This document shows positions 45,704-56,673 of a DNA stretch of 64,000 nt, one piece after another. The position numbers were made by a program, and so were the translations under genes. The notes beneath the pieces are model-generated. The model was not told the origin of the DNA, did not search any database, and worked only from the letters and a program-made list of their open reading frames with translations. This stretch comes from Aurifilum marmelostoma (lineage: Eukaryota; Ascomycota; Sordariomycetes; Diaporthales; Cryphonectriaceae): NCBI GenBank assembly GCA_027559495.1, contig JAMXSV010000003.1, positions 3,906,001 through 3,970,000 on the forward strand, read 5' to 3'. The stretch's first letter is position 1. Each line of letters begins with the position of its first letter.

Positions 45704-46379
45704 GACTGCCGAGGAAATGTAAATATGTATATATCGATGATACCATCTATAAAACTTTCCGACCAGAATCGAAGCGTTAATTGAAATCCGTTGTTCGCCA
45801 AATATTGACAGTGTCCTGGTTTCCTCATGGTGATACAGATGGCTCGTGGATTGACTCCTGGCCTTCGTTTGGAAGCATAAGAATTCTGTTAGAATTTTGT
45901 CCGAGTGAGATCTTTCATCAACGCATGTTACTTGTTTCGCTCTTTGCTGGGTGTCGTTGTGATCAGCGACTCCTGCAAATTCTAGAATCTATGACGCTTC
46001 TACGAATGCGGGTACGCGGTAGATATAGAACTTGCTCGTTACCACGCTCAAATGGGTCATATGAAGAGCCACGAGGTGGTATTATCCGGAGACAGGTTGT
46101 AGGTCCTTCCCTGCACAAACCTCGGTGATCGAGGTGTGTGTCGATGCAAATTCGACCTTCAAAATAACGGCAGTGCAAACTTATGGCTCTGACAGCAGGG
46201 ATGAAACATGGACCCAGAGAAACTCGATTGCTGAGGACGTCTATAAGTCGAATCTATCCACACACACAAAGTTTTCTGTCGCCTGTTCAGCTCGCCGTCC
46301 CCCTCCCCGTATGGCGTGGTCTGCAATACCATCGCCCACCATACTCATCATCGCCCGTCGGACCCGTATCGACTCGCGT
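45704..46379. other. Intergenic between convergent genes
   Basis: 676 bases of 3' flank for the PPR gene and COX8. AT-rich just after the PPR stop (TATGTATATATCG). No gene seen. Confidence 0.5.
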
Positions 46380-46719
46380 TTATGCCTTGGGCCTGTAGGT
46401 TTGCCAAGCTACAGAAGTGACCGGTCAGCATCATCCAACCGCCAACAGAACAAGACGACAAGGAAGAGGAGAAGGATCTGGCGGAGAGCAGCAAGCAGAG
46501 AAGGTTGAACCTACCAGCAATGCCGAAGGGCGCGCCAAAGCCAGCGATGCAGTATCCCCAGAACAGAATGGGAAAGGTCTTCTTCTTCGGGTTGAAGGGG
46601 ATGTTGCTGTAGGGGCCTTCGGGGTAGTGATAAGGCGAGGACATCCGAGGGCGGGTGGCGTGGAAGGCTCGGCGGCCAGTGACCTGGGTGGTCGCGCGGA
46701 CGGCGGCGCGGGAGAGCAT
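46380..46719 (-). CDS. cox8: Cytochrome c oxidase subunit 8, mitochondrial
   Basis: Exons 46719-46515 and 46408-46380; 77 aa. The second exon is only 29 nt (WQTYRPKA then TAA), which is easy to miss. The presequence MLSRAAVRATTQVTGRRAFHATRP is basic and amphipathic. The mature part reads YHYPEGPYSNIPFNP followed by one membrane helix (FPILFWGYCIAGFGAPFGIAAW). This is the standard fungal COX8 (subunit VIIc type) of complex IV in the inner membrane. Donor GTAGGT and acceptor TCTGTAG restore the conserved GIA-x-WQTY. Confidence 0.92.
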
Positions 46720-47462
46720 CTGTATCGTGGAGGAGAGTGTCAGTCAGTTCTCCGATCGGTTGGCCAATGAGCCACAGTCAATTGGCCTCAAACACTTTCA
46801 ATCGACTGCTTCATGGATTTTCAGTCGTACCTTGAATGATGTGGTATGCACAGCTAGGTGTTTGGTGTGAAGTTGGGGGTTCTGAGAGCTGTGACGTTTA
46901 ATGCGGGTTTGAAGCCTTTGATGTTTCTGTCGTACGAGGTCGGAGGAGCTGCGGCTATTTTCAGCCTGGATTTCAGGGCACCTAAGCCGACAGTGCATGG
47001 GGGGATGCAACCAGTCAGGGTTCTGTCATAGTAAGTTTGGCAGCCACTGTGCAATGGTTTTCAAGGGTTAGGGCGTGGAGAGCCCCTACCCAAGCATGTA
47101 CAAATGTAGCTAGTGCATACATGCCTTATCGTTATCGCCTATGTCAGGTCCCCCACCCTGATTGTTGGGTACAAGGCGGCCTTGGCGTAGTACTGCAAGA
47201 AAAAAAAAAAAAGTTCTGAGGTTGACGATCTCGATCCGCGGTGCTTCACACTTCCCACTAGCGGTGACTTCTTTGACCCTGACAGTCCTCCTCATCCAGC
47301 CACTCCCGTGCGTTTTGAGTTCAGCTGAGTCTTTTTGTCCTCCTCGCTCCGGCCACAGCTATCCTTTGCCCTTCAAAAGATACCCAATTTGCACTTCTCC
47401 TGTTTTTTATTGCAGCATCTTGGCGCCTTGCTCCCCTGCATCTGCCGCCCGGAGCCGCTGCC
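46720..47462. other. Divergent promoter region of COX8 and MTR4
   Basis: About 740 bases; an A12 run lies near 47201-47212. No gene seen. Confidence 0.45.
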
Positions 47463-50400
47463 ATGGATGAGCTCTTTGACGTCTTTGACGAGGCGCCCAA
47501 GGCAGGGGCCACGCCCACTGCGAAACCCACCGAGCCAGCCAGCGCTGATAAGACTTCACCGGTTCCCAACGCAAAGCCTGCCAAGTCAGACCCGCCCAAA
47601 AAGAACAAGAAGGATAGGAAAGACAGGCGCGACAAGAGCAAGAAGCGCAAGGCAGATGGCCATGTCAAGAACGGGCCCGTCGATGCAGACGTCGACATGG
47701 CCGACGGCGATGAGCCCTCGAACAACGACGACGATTCCTCCGATCCCAACGACGCCGCCAGCCCGCAAGATCCCAAGCGACGCAAGAAGGAGGCCGAGTC
47801 CGATCCGGTCCTCACCGACACCTTTACCACCGCCGAGTCGAGACAGCTCGCCGCCGCCGCCGGCTTTGCGCCCACCAAGGGGGGATGGATCCCTGACTCT
47901 CGCACATAACATTCAGCACCAGGTCGCCTTACCCCCTGACCTGGACTATGAATACGTCCCCCTCTCGAACCACAAGCCCCCGGCCGAACCCGCCCGTACC
48001 TACAAGTTCAAGCTCGACCCCTTCCAGAGCCTTTCCGTCGCCTCTATCGAGCGGGACGAGTCTGTGCTGGTGTCGGCACATACGAGTGCAGGAAAGACCG
48101 TTGTGGCTGAGTATGCCATAGCACAGTGTCTGAAGAGGAACCAGCGTGTAATCTACACCAGTCCCATCAAAGCTCTCAGCAACCAGAAGTACCGGGACTT
48201 CCAGGCCGATTTTGGCGATGTAGGCCTTATGACCGGAGATGTGACAATAAACCCCACCGCAAGCTGTCTTGTCATGACTACGGAGATTCTGCGATCTATG
48301 CTGTATCGAGGCTCTGAGATCATGCGAGAGGTGGCTTGGGTCATCTTTGACGAGGTTCACTATCTCCGCGACAAATCCCGTGGTGTCGTGTGGGAGGAGA
48401 CCATCATCCTGCTGCCTGACAAGGTTCGCTACGTCTTCCTGTCCGCCACCATCCCCAACGCCTTCCAGTTCGCCGAGTGGATCGCCAAGATACATCGCCA
48501 GGCCTGTCATGTTGTCTACACCGACTTCCGACCCACACCACTGCAGAATTACTTTTTCCCCGCCGGCGGTGATGGCATCTTCCTCATTGTGGACGAGAAG
48601 GGCAATTTCAGAGAGGACAACTTTGCCAAGTCTATGGCTCTGATTGAGGCGAAGAAGGGAGCAGACCCGAGCGACATCAACGCGCCCCAGAAGGGCAGGG
48701 GCAAGAACAAGAAGACGAATAAGGGCGGTGCTGCTGACTCTCAGTCAGACATCTCCAAGATCATCAAGATGATTATGAAGAAGTCATTCCACCCCGTCAT
48801 CGTGTTCAATTTCAGCAAGAGGGAGTGCGAGGCCATGGCGCTCCTTATCTCCTACATGACCTTTAATACGCAGTCTGAGAAGACCATGGTCAGGACGGTG
48901 TTTGAGAATGCCATTTCGACTCTTTCTGAGGAAGACCGCGCCCTGCCGCAACTCACCCACATCCTCCCGCTGTTAGAAAGAGGAATCGGTGTTCACCACT
49001 CGGGCCTGCTACCTATCTTGAAGGAGACAATCGAGATCCTCTTCCAGGAAGGCCTTATCAAGGCTCTGTTCGCAACCGAAACTTTCTCGATCGGCCTGAA
49101 CATGCCTGCACGAACTGTTGTCTTCTCGGGAGTCACCAAGTTTGATGGACATAAGCAGCGTCCGCTCACTGTGGGTGAGTATATCCAGATGTCAGGTCGC
49201 GCTGGTCGTCGTGGCCTTGATGATCGGGGTATCGTTATCATGATGATTGACGACAAGCTGGAGCCGGAGACGGCGAGAGAGATGGTTGCTGGACAGCAGG
49301 ACAAGCTCAACTCCGCATTCTACCTGGGCTACAACATGGTCCTCAACCTCCAGCGTATCGAGACCATCTCGCCCGAGTTTATGCTGGAGCGATGTTTCTA
49401 CCAGTTCCAGAATAATGCCAGCGTCCCTGCTCTGGAGAAAGAACTCATCTCGCTGCAGCAGGAACGGGATAACATGGTCATTGCGGACGAAACTACCGTC
49501 AAGGAATACTACAATCTGCGAAATCAGCTCGAGGAGTATACCAAGGATATGGTTGCTGTCATACAACACCCTAATTATTGCAGCGAGTTCCTACAACCTG
49601 GCCGCCTTGTGCAGATCAAGACCCCAACCGGCGAGGACTTTGACTGGGGCGTGATCATCAACTTCACTGCACGCCGATCCGCTAGAGCCGGTGAGGCGCC
49701 GCACCCACCACAAGAGTCAATATTCATTGATGTTCTGCTGCGACTGGACGGAGATAGCGATGAGGTCAGACGTATCCAGCCAACCAAGGGCGTGATGCCT
49801 CCTGGTATCCGTCCCTTCGTCGAGAGGCGTTCGAAGTACTGCCGTTACGAGGTTGTGCCCGTACTCTTGAACTGTGTCAAGGCTTTTGGTCAGCTCCGCT
49901 TGTTTGTCAAGGGCGACTTGAAGTCCGAGCAGGAGATGGGCACCTGTGGGAAGAACCTTGAGGAGGCTAAGCGCCGGTTCCCTGATGGCATCCCTATCCT
50001 GGACCCCATCGAGAACATGGGGATTACGGATGATTCGTTCAAGAATCTCATGCGCAAGATTGAGGTCCTCGAGTCCAGACTGCTGTCCAACCCTCTCCAT
50101 GGGTCCTCGCGACTGCCCGAGCTGTGGGAGCAGTACTCCAAGAAGGTTTCACTGGCAGGTGAGATCAAGGAGAAGAAGAAGGCCATTGCTAAGGCGCACA
50201 GCATCGCGCAGCTGGACGAGCTCAAGTCCCGCAAGCGCGTCCTCCGCCGCCTCGGCTTTATCAACGACGCCGAGGTTGTCCAGATGAAGGCACGAGTGGC
50301 GTGTGAGATATCGTCGACCGAGGGCCATGAGCTACTGCTGAGCGAGCTGCTCTTTAACCGCTTCTTCAACGAGCTGTCACCGGAGCTGTGTGCCTCTGTG

Positions 50401-50893
50401 CTGAGTGTGTTCATCTTCGACGAGAGGGTTGAGACGCAGACGCTCAAGGAGGAGCTCGCCAAGCCCTACCGGGAGGTCCAGGCGACGGCCCGAACCATCG
50501 CCAAGGTCAGCCAGGAGAGCAAACTTGACGTCAATGAGGAGGAGTACGTGCAGAGCCTGAAGTGGCAGCTCATGGAGACGGTATACGTCTGGGCACAGGG
50601 AAAGCCCTTTGCTGAGATATGGTACGTATAGAAGTTTGCGACCACCTGACACAAAAGGCAAAAAGAGAAACAAGAAGAAAACAGAATGCTAACCACCAGT
50701 CGAAACCAACAGCAAGATGACCAACGCCTACGAAGGATCCCTGATTCGTCTCTTCCGCCGCCTGGAGGAGCTGCTGCGGCAGATGGCTCAGGCCGGTAAG
50801 GTCATGGGCAGCGAGGAGTTGCAGAAGAAATTCGAGGCATCCCTCAAGATGATCAAGAGGGACATCGTCGCCGCCAACAGCTTGTACATTTAA
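47463..50893 (+). CDS. mtr4: ATP-dependent RNA helicase MTR4 (exosome cofactor)
   Basis: Exons 47463-50621 and 50713-50893; 1112 aa if one G of the run 47879-47884 is removed. The N-terminus MDELFDVFDEAP is typical, followed by a Lys/Asp-rich tail. Helicase motifs: Walker A AHTSAGKTVVAEYA, DEVH in VIFDEVHYLRD, SATIP, and QMSGRAGRRGLDD. The arch/KOW region (LQPGRLVQIKTPTGEDF) and the C-terminal helical DSHCT domain (MTNAYEGSLIRLFRRLEELLRQM) are present. The intron joint restores EICKMTNAYEG. Mtr4 unwinds RNA for the nuclear exosome, alone or in TRAMP. Because MTR4 is essential in yeast, the +1 frame break at the G6 run is almost certainly not biological. Confidence 0.95.
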
Positions 50894-51475
50894 GGTCATG
50901 AGGTTGATGACGATTGGCCATAACGGCCGTTCACTGTCTGTATTTGTTTCTTTTCTCAACATGGCTTTTCTGACATTGAGGGGCATAGCATCAAGAGCTG
51001 CTGCTATTTGATGGTCTGACTGAAGAGTCTCTATGTATTTTCAAGATTGGCGTTAGGCTGGGGGAAAAGGGGGAACACAAAATACCATGGCGGCGTTTAG
51101 CATGACGGACGCGTCCGGGAGCAAGCAGCAGCAGCTCTGTTCAGCTAGATAGATTTTTTTCTTCCTTGGGTACCCGTGTGACGGATGTGGAATGCCATGG
51201 TTCCGGGGACGCACTTGGTGCGTGCGCCCTGCTATTCGTCCTCAGTGATCTGGGCTCCTTCTCTGATGTGCCGTCTCATGTCTGTGATCATTGCGTTATG
51301 TGCACGCCTCATGATGTATGTGCACTCGCCCTCCTTGCGACCTACATGACTCCCCTTCACCATCTAGTTCCTGCTTATTTGAGGGCATGCCCTCTTCTAC
51401 GAGCCAGGCCACAGTTACTCAAACGGCCAAACGATCGGCAATGCGACCAAGGCTGCCACAGAACAAGCCCATTTG
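50894..51475. other. Intergenic between convergent genes
   Basis: 582 bases of 3' flank for MTR4 and DSC3. No gene seen. Confidence 0.5.
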
Positions 51476-52636
51476 TTATCCGAGAGTCCGTATCGTCCCA
51501 ATAACCAAGCTGAGCACGAATCCAAAATATACAAACACTCGCATCCGCTTAGGGATCTTCTCCTCGTCGCGGACCAACCACCCCACCGCCCCGAGGGGCC
51601 AGACAAAACCAACAAACATACCTCGAAGTAGCAGGTCGAGCACGCCTGCAAGGCCAAAGTCCTCTGTTGCCGCCGCAGCAGCAGCAGCAGCCTCGCTGCC
51701 CCCACCTGCGGCGTCCACCGTCGACCCGAGGCCCGCGTCGTTGTTATTGTCCATCCATGCGTCCTCCATACTGCGCAAGGTGTCTGGGCTCGGCATGGTG
51801 TCGGCCGTGTGTCTTGCCTCGGTGATGCTCCGAAACTGCAGCCGAAGCTGATTCACCTCGGCAGCGGTGAAGCCTGCTGCGAGTAGCCTGTCGAAGCCTC
51901 TGGGGGTGGATATGGGCGCAGCTGCGCCATTGCGGCTTCCAGAGACACCACCACGACCTGTATGTGCTCCTCCTCCCGGCGGTGAGCCGGCTGCTGAGTG
52001 CAGTGCAGTGGCGCTATTCCTGCTGCTAGCGCCGGCGACATCCTCCGGCACGGGCTCCTCCGCCCTGCGTGCCTCGTCTTCCAGCTCTGCATCGGTCAGG
52101 AGGTCTCCTATACTACAGTTGACGTAGACACGCTGCTGCAGCTGTGCCTGGCGGCTAGCGTCAGACCCCTCGACGGCCTTCCCTTTGCCCTTGGGGTCAG
52201 CGGCGTTTCTCTCGCCGGGTGACGAAGCATGGTGCTGCTGCTGTGCTGAAGGCAGTGGTGGCGGTGGGAGAGGTTTCAAGACGGACGCGACGACAGCAGC
52301 ATCAGGGAGGATCTTGCCGCCATGGATGAAGCGCAGGCGGCGCTGAGAGTCGGGCTGATCGAGGTGCGAGCGAATGAGGTGCTTGAGAGCGACGACGGTC
52401 GTGCGCCGGGGGTGAGGGATGTCGAGAAGGAGATCTGGGAGGGATGTGGAGAAGCGGACTGTGAGGAGGAGAGGCGGGGCCGGTGGTTGTGGTGGAATCG
52501 AGGCAGAAGGCGTCTTGAGGAGGGAGGAGGGGGGAAGTCGACGGTGGTGTTTGTGGGAGGCGATGTTGGTTGGCGAAGAGGAGCGGGCCGAGTTACTGCC
52601 ACTGCCGCTGGCGCTGCCGCTTCCGCCTCCGGTCAT
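51476..52636 (-). CDS. dsc3: DSC E3 ubiquitin ligase complex subunit 3
   Basis: Single exon, 386 aa from the ATG at 52636 (MTGGGSGSASGSGSN). An in-frame upstream Met at 52837 would add 67 residues that look like 5' UTR. A ubiquitin-like domain begins at LLLTVRFSTSLPDLLLDIP and includes LRFIHGGKILPD. A Gly/Ala/Ser-rich linker follows, then the conserved block RGFDRLLAAGFTAAEVNQLRLQF. Two C-terminal membrane helices are LLLRGMFVGFVWPLGAVGWL and VFVYFGFVLSLVIGTI. Dsc3 is part of the Golgi Dsc E3 ligase, which activates the SREBP-type factor and removes orphan membrane proteins. Fungal-specific architecture; good match. Confidence 0.9.
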   Translation of the reverse strand: MTGGGSGSASGSGSNSARSSSPTNIASHKHHRRLPPSSLLKTPSASIPPQPPAPPLLLTVRFSTSLPDLLLDIPHPRRTTVVALKHLIRSHLDQPDSQRRLRFIHGGKILPDAAVVASVLKPLPPPPLPSAQQQHHASSPGERNAADPKGKGKAVEGSDASRQAQLQQRVYVNCSIGDLLTDAELEDEARRAEEPVPEDVAGASSRNSATALHSAAGSPPGGGAHTGRGGVSGSRNGAAAPISTPRGFDRLLAAGFTAAEVNQLRLQFRSITEARHTADTMPSPDTLRSMEDAWMDNNNDAGLGSTVDAAGGGSEAAAAAAAATEDFGLAGVLDLLLRGMFVGFVWPLGAVGWLVRDEEKIPKRMRVFVYFGFVLSLVIGTIRTLG

Positions 52637-53606
52637 ATTGACGGTGGGATATTTGAGTGTGTGGCTGGCTGCACCATCGTACGGTGTTGCGTGTCGATGG
52701 TGGTGGCGGTGGTGAATATTCGTTGTTTTGGATGTTTTGTTTGAGTGGAATGACCAGAAGATAGGACCGTGGGCGACCCTTGGTATCCCTGCAAGCGGTG
52801 ACGTGCATGCAACGGCACGGGACGATAAGATATTCATATAAGGAATGTGTTTCCCTGTAATATGACGTTATCGAGGTGTCAGTCATCCTGATGCCTACTT
52901 ACATATATTTTTATAGTGCATGGTCTCCTAGCTCCTAATTTTCACGCATCTATTTACCATCTTCAATGTCCGAGAATATCAACTTATCAAACAAGAGTTA
53001 CTATCAAGACACCGTCTTCCAACTTCCTAATATCTCTATTCCATGTTGTTTTTTTCCTTCTCCGGAACCAGATGTAGTTATCTCAAAGGAGGACACCTCA
53101 TTTCTCAGAGTATACGGCGGCCCATTGGACAAGTCAGCAAGGAATGGGAAAATACATACACGCCATCCAGCCAGCTCATTGGCATACAGCATTCACTTCT
53201 GCAAATCCCTTTCTTCTTTCTCCCCAAGTGTTCCATTTCCATTGCCTGTTATTGAATTTACAAGCAACCCATTGACCATCGATAACGCTCTGAGTACACT
53301 GATGAGACCAACCCGGAGGCAAACATGTACTCCTTCCCAAGTCCCGAATATTCACCCTTTCAGGTGTCTCCTGGCCTTTTATCGATGTAATATACAAACG
53401 ACATACCATCCCTTCCTTTTTTTTGTCGGTTTTTCTTCTTTTTTTTTCCCCTTTCCGTTCTTGTTTCACTGATTCCTCAGACAGTCGACACGCCCCATTG
53501 GCCTCAAGTGTGTTCCTTGCCTCCAGCCAGGCAGGTGGTACTCTTGCCGCCAACGTTACCAGGCACAGCACCAGCGGTTCTCTCAATTGCCTCCATTCCC
53601 ACTCCT
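52637..53606. other. Intergenic, about 970 bp
   Basis: DSC3 promoter side and 3' flank of the GTPase gene. T-rich tracts lie near 53417-53446. The open frame 52966-53472 is Phe/Ser/Pro-rich, runs antisense to likely UTR and is not called. Confidence 0.45.
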
Positions 53607-56037
53607 TCATAGGTGCTTCTTGATCTTGTCCATGAATTTCCTGACCTTGGTCACGGTTCCAGTGTCGTCTCGGCGCCGCCGAAGCAGAGCCATACGGACC
53701 AGAGACTCAAAGAAGTCAGTCACACCCTCACCGGTGCGGGCAGAGCACTCAAAGTACGCAACGGCGGCCATCTGCGAGGCTGCCTGCTCTCCCTGTACAT
53801 AATCGCGGCATGTTAGGCTCATACATACCTCTGCTTGTTTGTGTTTATGTAAAGAATATGTCGTATGTCTGCGCGGGTGTGAAACGTACCTGGCCTCGAG
53901 CAGTGACGGTGGGCTCGTTGAGAAAGTTCAGCTTCAGCGTGGGACAGTCACGGCGTAGGTCGGACTTGAGGCCCACCAGGACGACAGGCGCCGAAGGGCT
54001 GTATCGCTCTGCATCGTTCCTCCACTGTGATCAGACGAGAAGATTGGTTAGCATTCCTCCCTTCCTGGCGCGTCCTTGTTCCCTCTTCTTGTGTATTCTT
54101 TTCTATATACTTGCGGACGCAAACATCACACACATACCTTGTGCACGGCAGCCTCCAGGGTGGTCTCGTCACCAATATCAAAGCAGATGACGACGGCATC
54201 AAAGAAGGTCATGAGCAAGGGACGGACTGAGTTCTCGAACGCACACCTCGTGTCGCACTGTGAAGACACGTCCCAGGCCTCCACGATGGCCTCCTGATTG
54301 TCGACGGCGTGGGTGATAGTCTCGATCGAGTAGCCGTCTGCGATCTCCTTGGGGGTGCTGACCTTGATCTGCTTGGTTGGCTATATCAGTCACTGTGTTG
54401 GCTTGAGGTATCAGGGGGGAAGAGCACGCCATCCTAGAGATACTTGGCTTCACACAGATAACATACCATCCTGAAGGTGCCTGTGGCGAACCGCCTAGCA
54501 TCAGGTGTTAATCCCAGCATTCTTCCAGAAAACACAGGGCAGGGGGGACATACTGGATCAGCTCAGTCTTGCCACAGCCCGTATTGCCGACGATACAAAG
54601 CTTGACCCGCACCGGCATTTTTCCACGAGGCAGGTCGTGCCAGAGGTTCAAGGCGCTGCCGGCGGGCATGCTAAAGCGCTTGGTGGCAGCGGAGCTGAGA
54701 CGGCCGAGACGGCTCTGGCGGCCATCCTCGGCGTTGGTAACGGGCGGGGCCATCAAGGAGAGACGGTGGGCAGCGCTGGCAAAGACACCTTTGATTCGCT
54801 TGGCCGGGTGTTGGGTGTCGATTGTTGCTGGGGTCTGTTTCTTTGTCAGCACACACCCTTTTCAGCCTCCATGTTTACATTTGGTCACTGGAATGGGATA
54901 GGATTTGGGAACGGTAGGGTGTTGTAGTGAGGTTGGGGGTATCATCAAGACTATTGTACTAACCTCGGTGCGATTGTGCTTCCTATAGTTGCCCTTGCTA
55001 TAGTCGGACCCAAACAGCTGGTGGATATGACTGCTGTCAGGCCTATAAGTAGCCGTGGCCGTGGCCGTGGCCGTGTCTTGGTCTCCGTCGTTCTTGCTGG
55101 GGGGCTGCTGAAGAAGGCCATCAACCATGGGAGCAGCCTCATTCGCAACCTGAACGCCTTGCGTGTTGTCGTTGTTGTCGTTGCTGTCCCGTTGGGTGTG
55201 GTCAGGCCGAGCAGAATCCCTGGGTGGGACTGGCGATCCAAGCTGGATGGATTCGACACCCTGGACAAGCTGGTCTTCCACGGCGTTGAGTTCAGCTACC
55301 TGCGAGTTGTGCTGTGAGTTCCTGAAGCTGAAGTGAAGGGAAGACTTCCGCTGTGGAATTCGCAGATGGGTCGAGAGTTCCTCCATGACGATGGGGTGCT
55401 GACCAAGCGGGTTGGGGTGGTGGCATCGTGGGTCTGCAGGCTCGCCCTGGTCCTGAACACCAGAAGCAGGAGCTGCACCAGGGTAAGTCTCACCATGGCG
55501 GTGGTGGTGTTCTCGGCTTCCAACAACCTGAAGCATACTGTTGGAGGGTGGTAGGGGAGGGGCAGACACTGAACGAGGTCGAGACTGTCCGCGAGGCCTG
55601 CTACGCCTCTGTCTCCCATGCCTCTGGGCTACACCGTGAGGAGGAGGGTAATGACCCCCATGTGGCTGTGACAGGCCCCCGCCCAGGCTTCCAGCCTCAG
55701 GTTCGGGCAGTCCAGCCAGCCACTGTGCCATTCTCTTGCTGCACGAGACATGACCTTTCTTGTCGTTGGTGCATGTGTACATGCAGGATGTTGCTGCACG
55801 ACTAGGCTGCCAGAAGGGCTCGGCGGCTATCATGTAGCCCTCGTATTCGACATAGATGTAATCAGGAAAGACATGTCCCTGGCGTGGTGCTGTGGTGACT
55901 GCTGGTGCTTGTACAGTTGCTGGAATACAGCCAATGTTTCCAAGGTTATCTCCGACTGAGGATGAAACAATCTCTGGAGGCACCTCGATCACCCGCAGCA
56001 CCTTGTAAGTGGGGGTGTCTGGCCGAGGTGGAGGCAT
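53607..56037 (-). CDS. Divergent Rho-like small GTPase with long N-terminal extension
   Basis: Six exons: 56037-54964, 54834-54554, 54494-54467, 54380-54138, 54024-53890, 53792-53607; 648 aa, all GT-AG and in phase (exon 3 is 28 nt). The C-terminal 250 residues form the GTPase: P-loop IVGNTGCGKTEL, QRFATGTFRM, LKSDLRRD (G4) and FECSARTG (G5). The switch II motif, normally DTAGQE, reads WDVSSQCD, lacking the invariant Gly. There is no C-terminal CaaX; it ends KKHL. The 358-residue exon 1 is His/Pro/Ser-rich and disordered, apart from an N-terminal segment with several Cys. The GTPase may not hydrolyse GTP normally. An alternative is a separate GTPase starting at the Met at 54753 (MAPPVTNAED). 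Confidence 0.75.
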
Positions 56038-56673
56038 CTTGGACGCGTCTTTGTGTGTTGTTATTGTATCTGTAGGCCTTATGCACTGATGTCGAAGACA
56101 GGATCATAGAACTGTACAGGTAGCAGTGATGCTTGTTATGGTCGTCTGATGGTGCTGTCTCGTTCGCGATACCCACAAAGCTGGCTTGCAAAGCAGTGTC
56201 AGCTGAACAGTGCGTCTGGCAAGGGAGGTTCTGGGAATGGGGGAATGAGATTTGTTGCTGGCTTGTTCAAATGCACTCCTATACGCGCCTTAAAGTAAAC
56301 AAAGAGATTGAGCGTGGAAAATTGAATGAGGATCACTTTGATTGGCGATGTGGTTGGATGGAGCAAGTGTTGTTTTGGCGGCGTGGTTGAGTGCGAGAAA
56401 ACAAGGACAGAGAGGGTGGCCAATCAGCCAGGTCTGGAAGCCTGCATTGGCGGAAGCCAGGTTATGGGAGAAATTTAGCAACAGCTGTGAAGGACTGAAA
56501 ATGCGTGCAGTATCAACTTGGGCTGGCATCAAGAGGTTGGGGGGGGGAGGGGGGTTGGTTCACTGCCTGCCAGGGTGGGTCCGAGGTTATTGACATGTCA
56601 GAAAGTGATGATGACCTTTCCATCCATTTCAAGCACACCAGGTACAATCAGATGTAAGTACACAGATCAACGA
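56038..56673. other. Intergenic, about 640 bp
   Basis: Promoter of the GTPase gene and 3' flank of the aminotransferase gene. A G-rich run lies at 56538-56554. No gene seen. Confidence 0.5.

Noticed and set aside
52322..52744. 140-aa plus-strand frame inside DSC3
   Set aside because: Antisense to the ubiquitin-like domain of DSC3; Gly/Arg-rich shadow.
52966..53472. 168-aa plus-strand frame
   Set aside because: Phe/Ser/Pro-rich, ends in a poly-T region and is antisense to the 3' flank of the GTPase gene.
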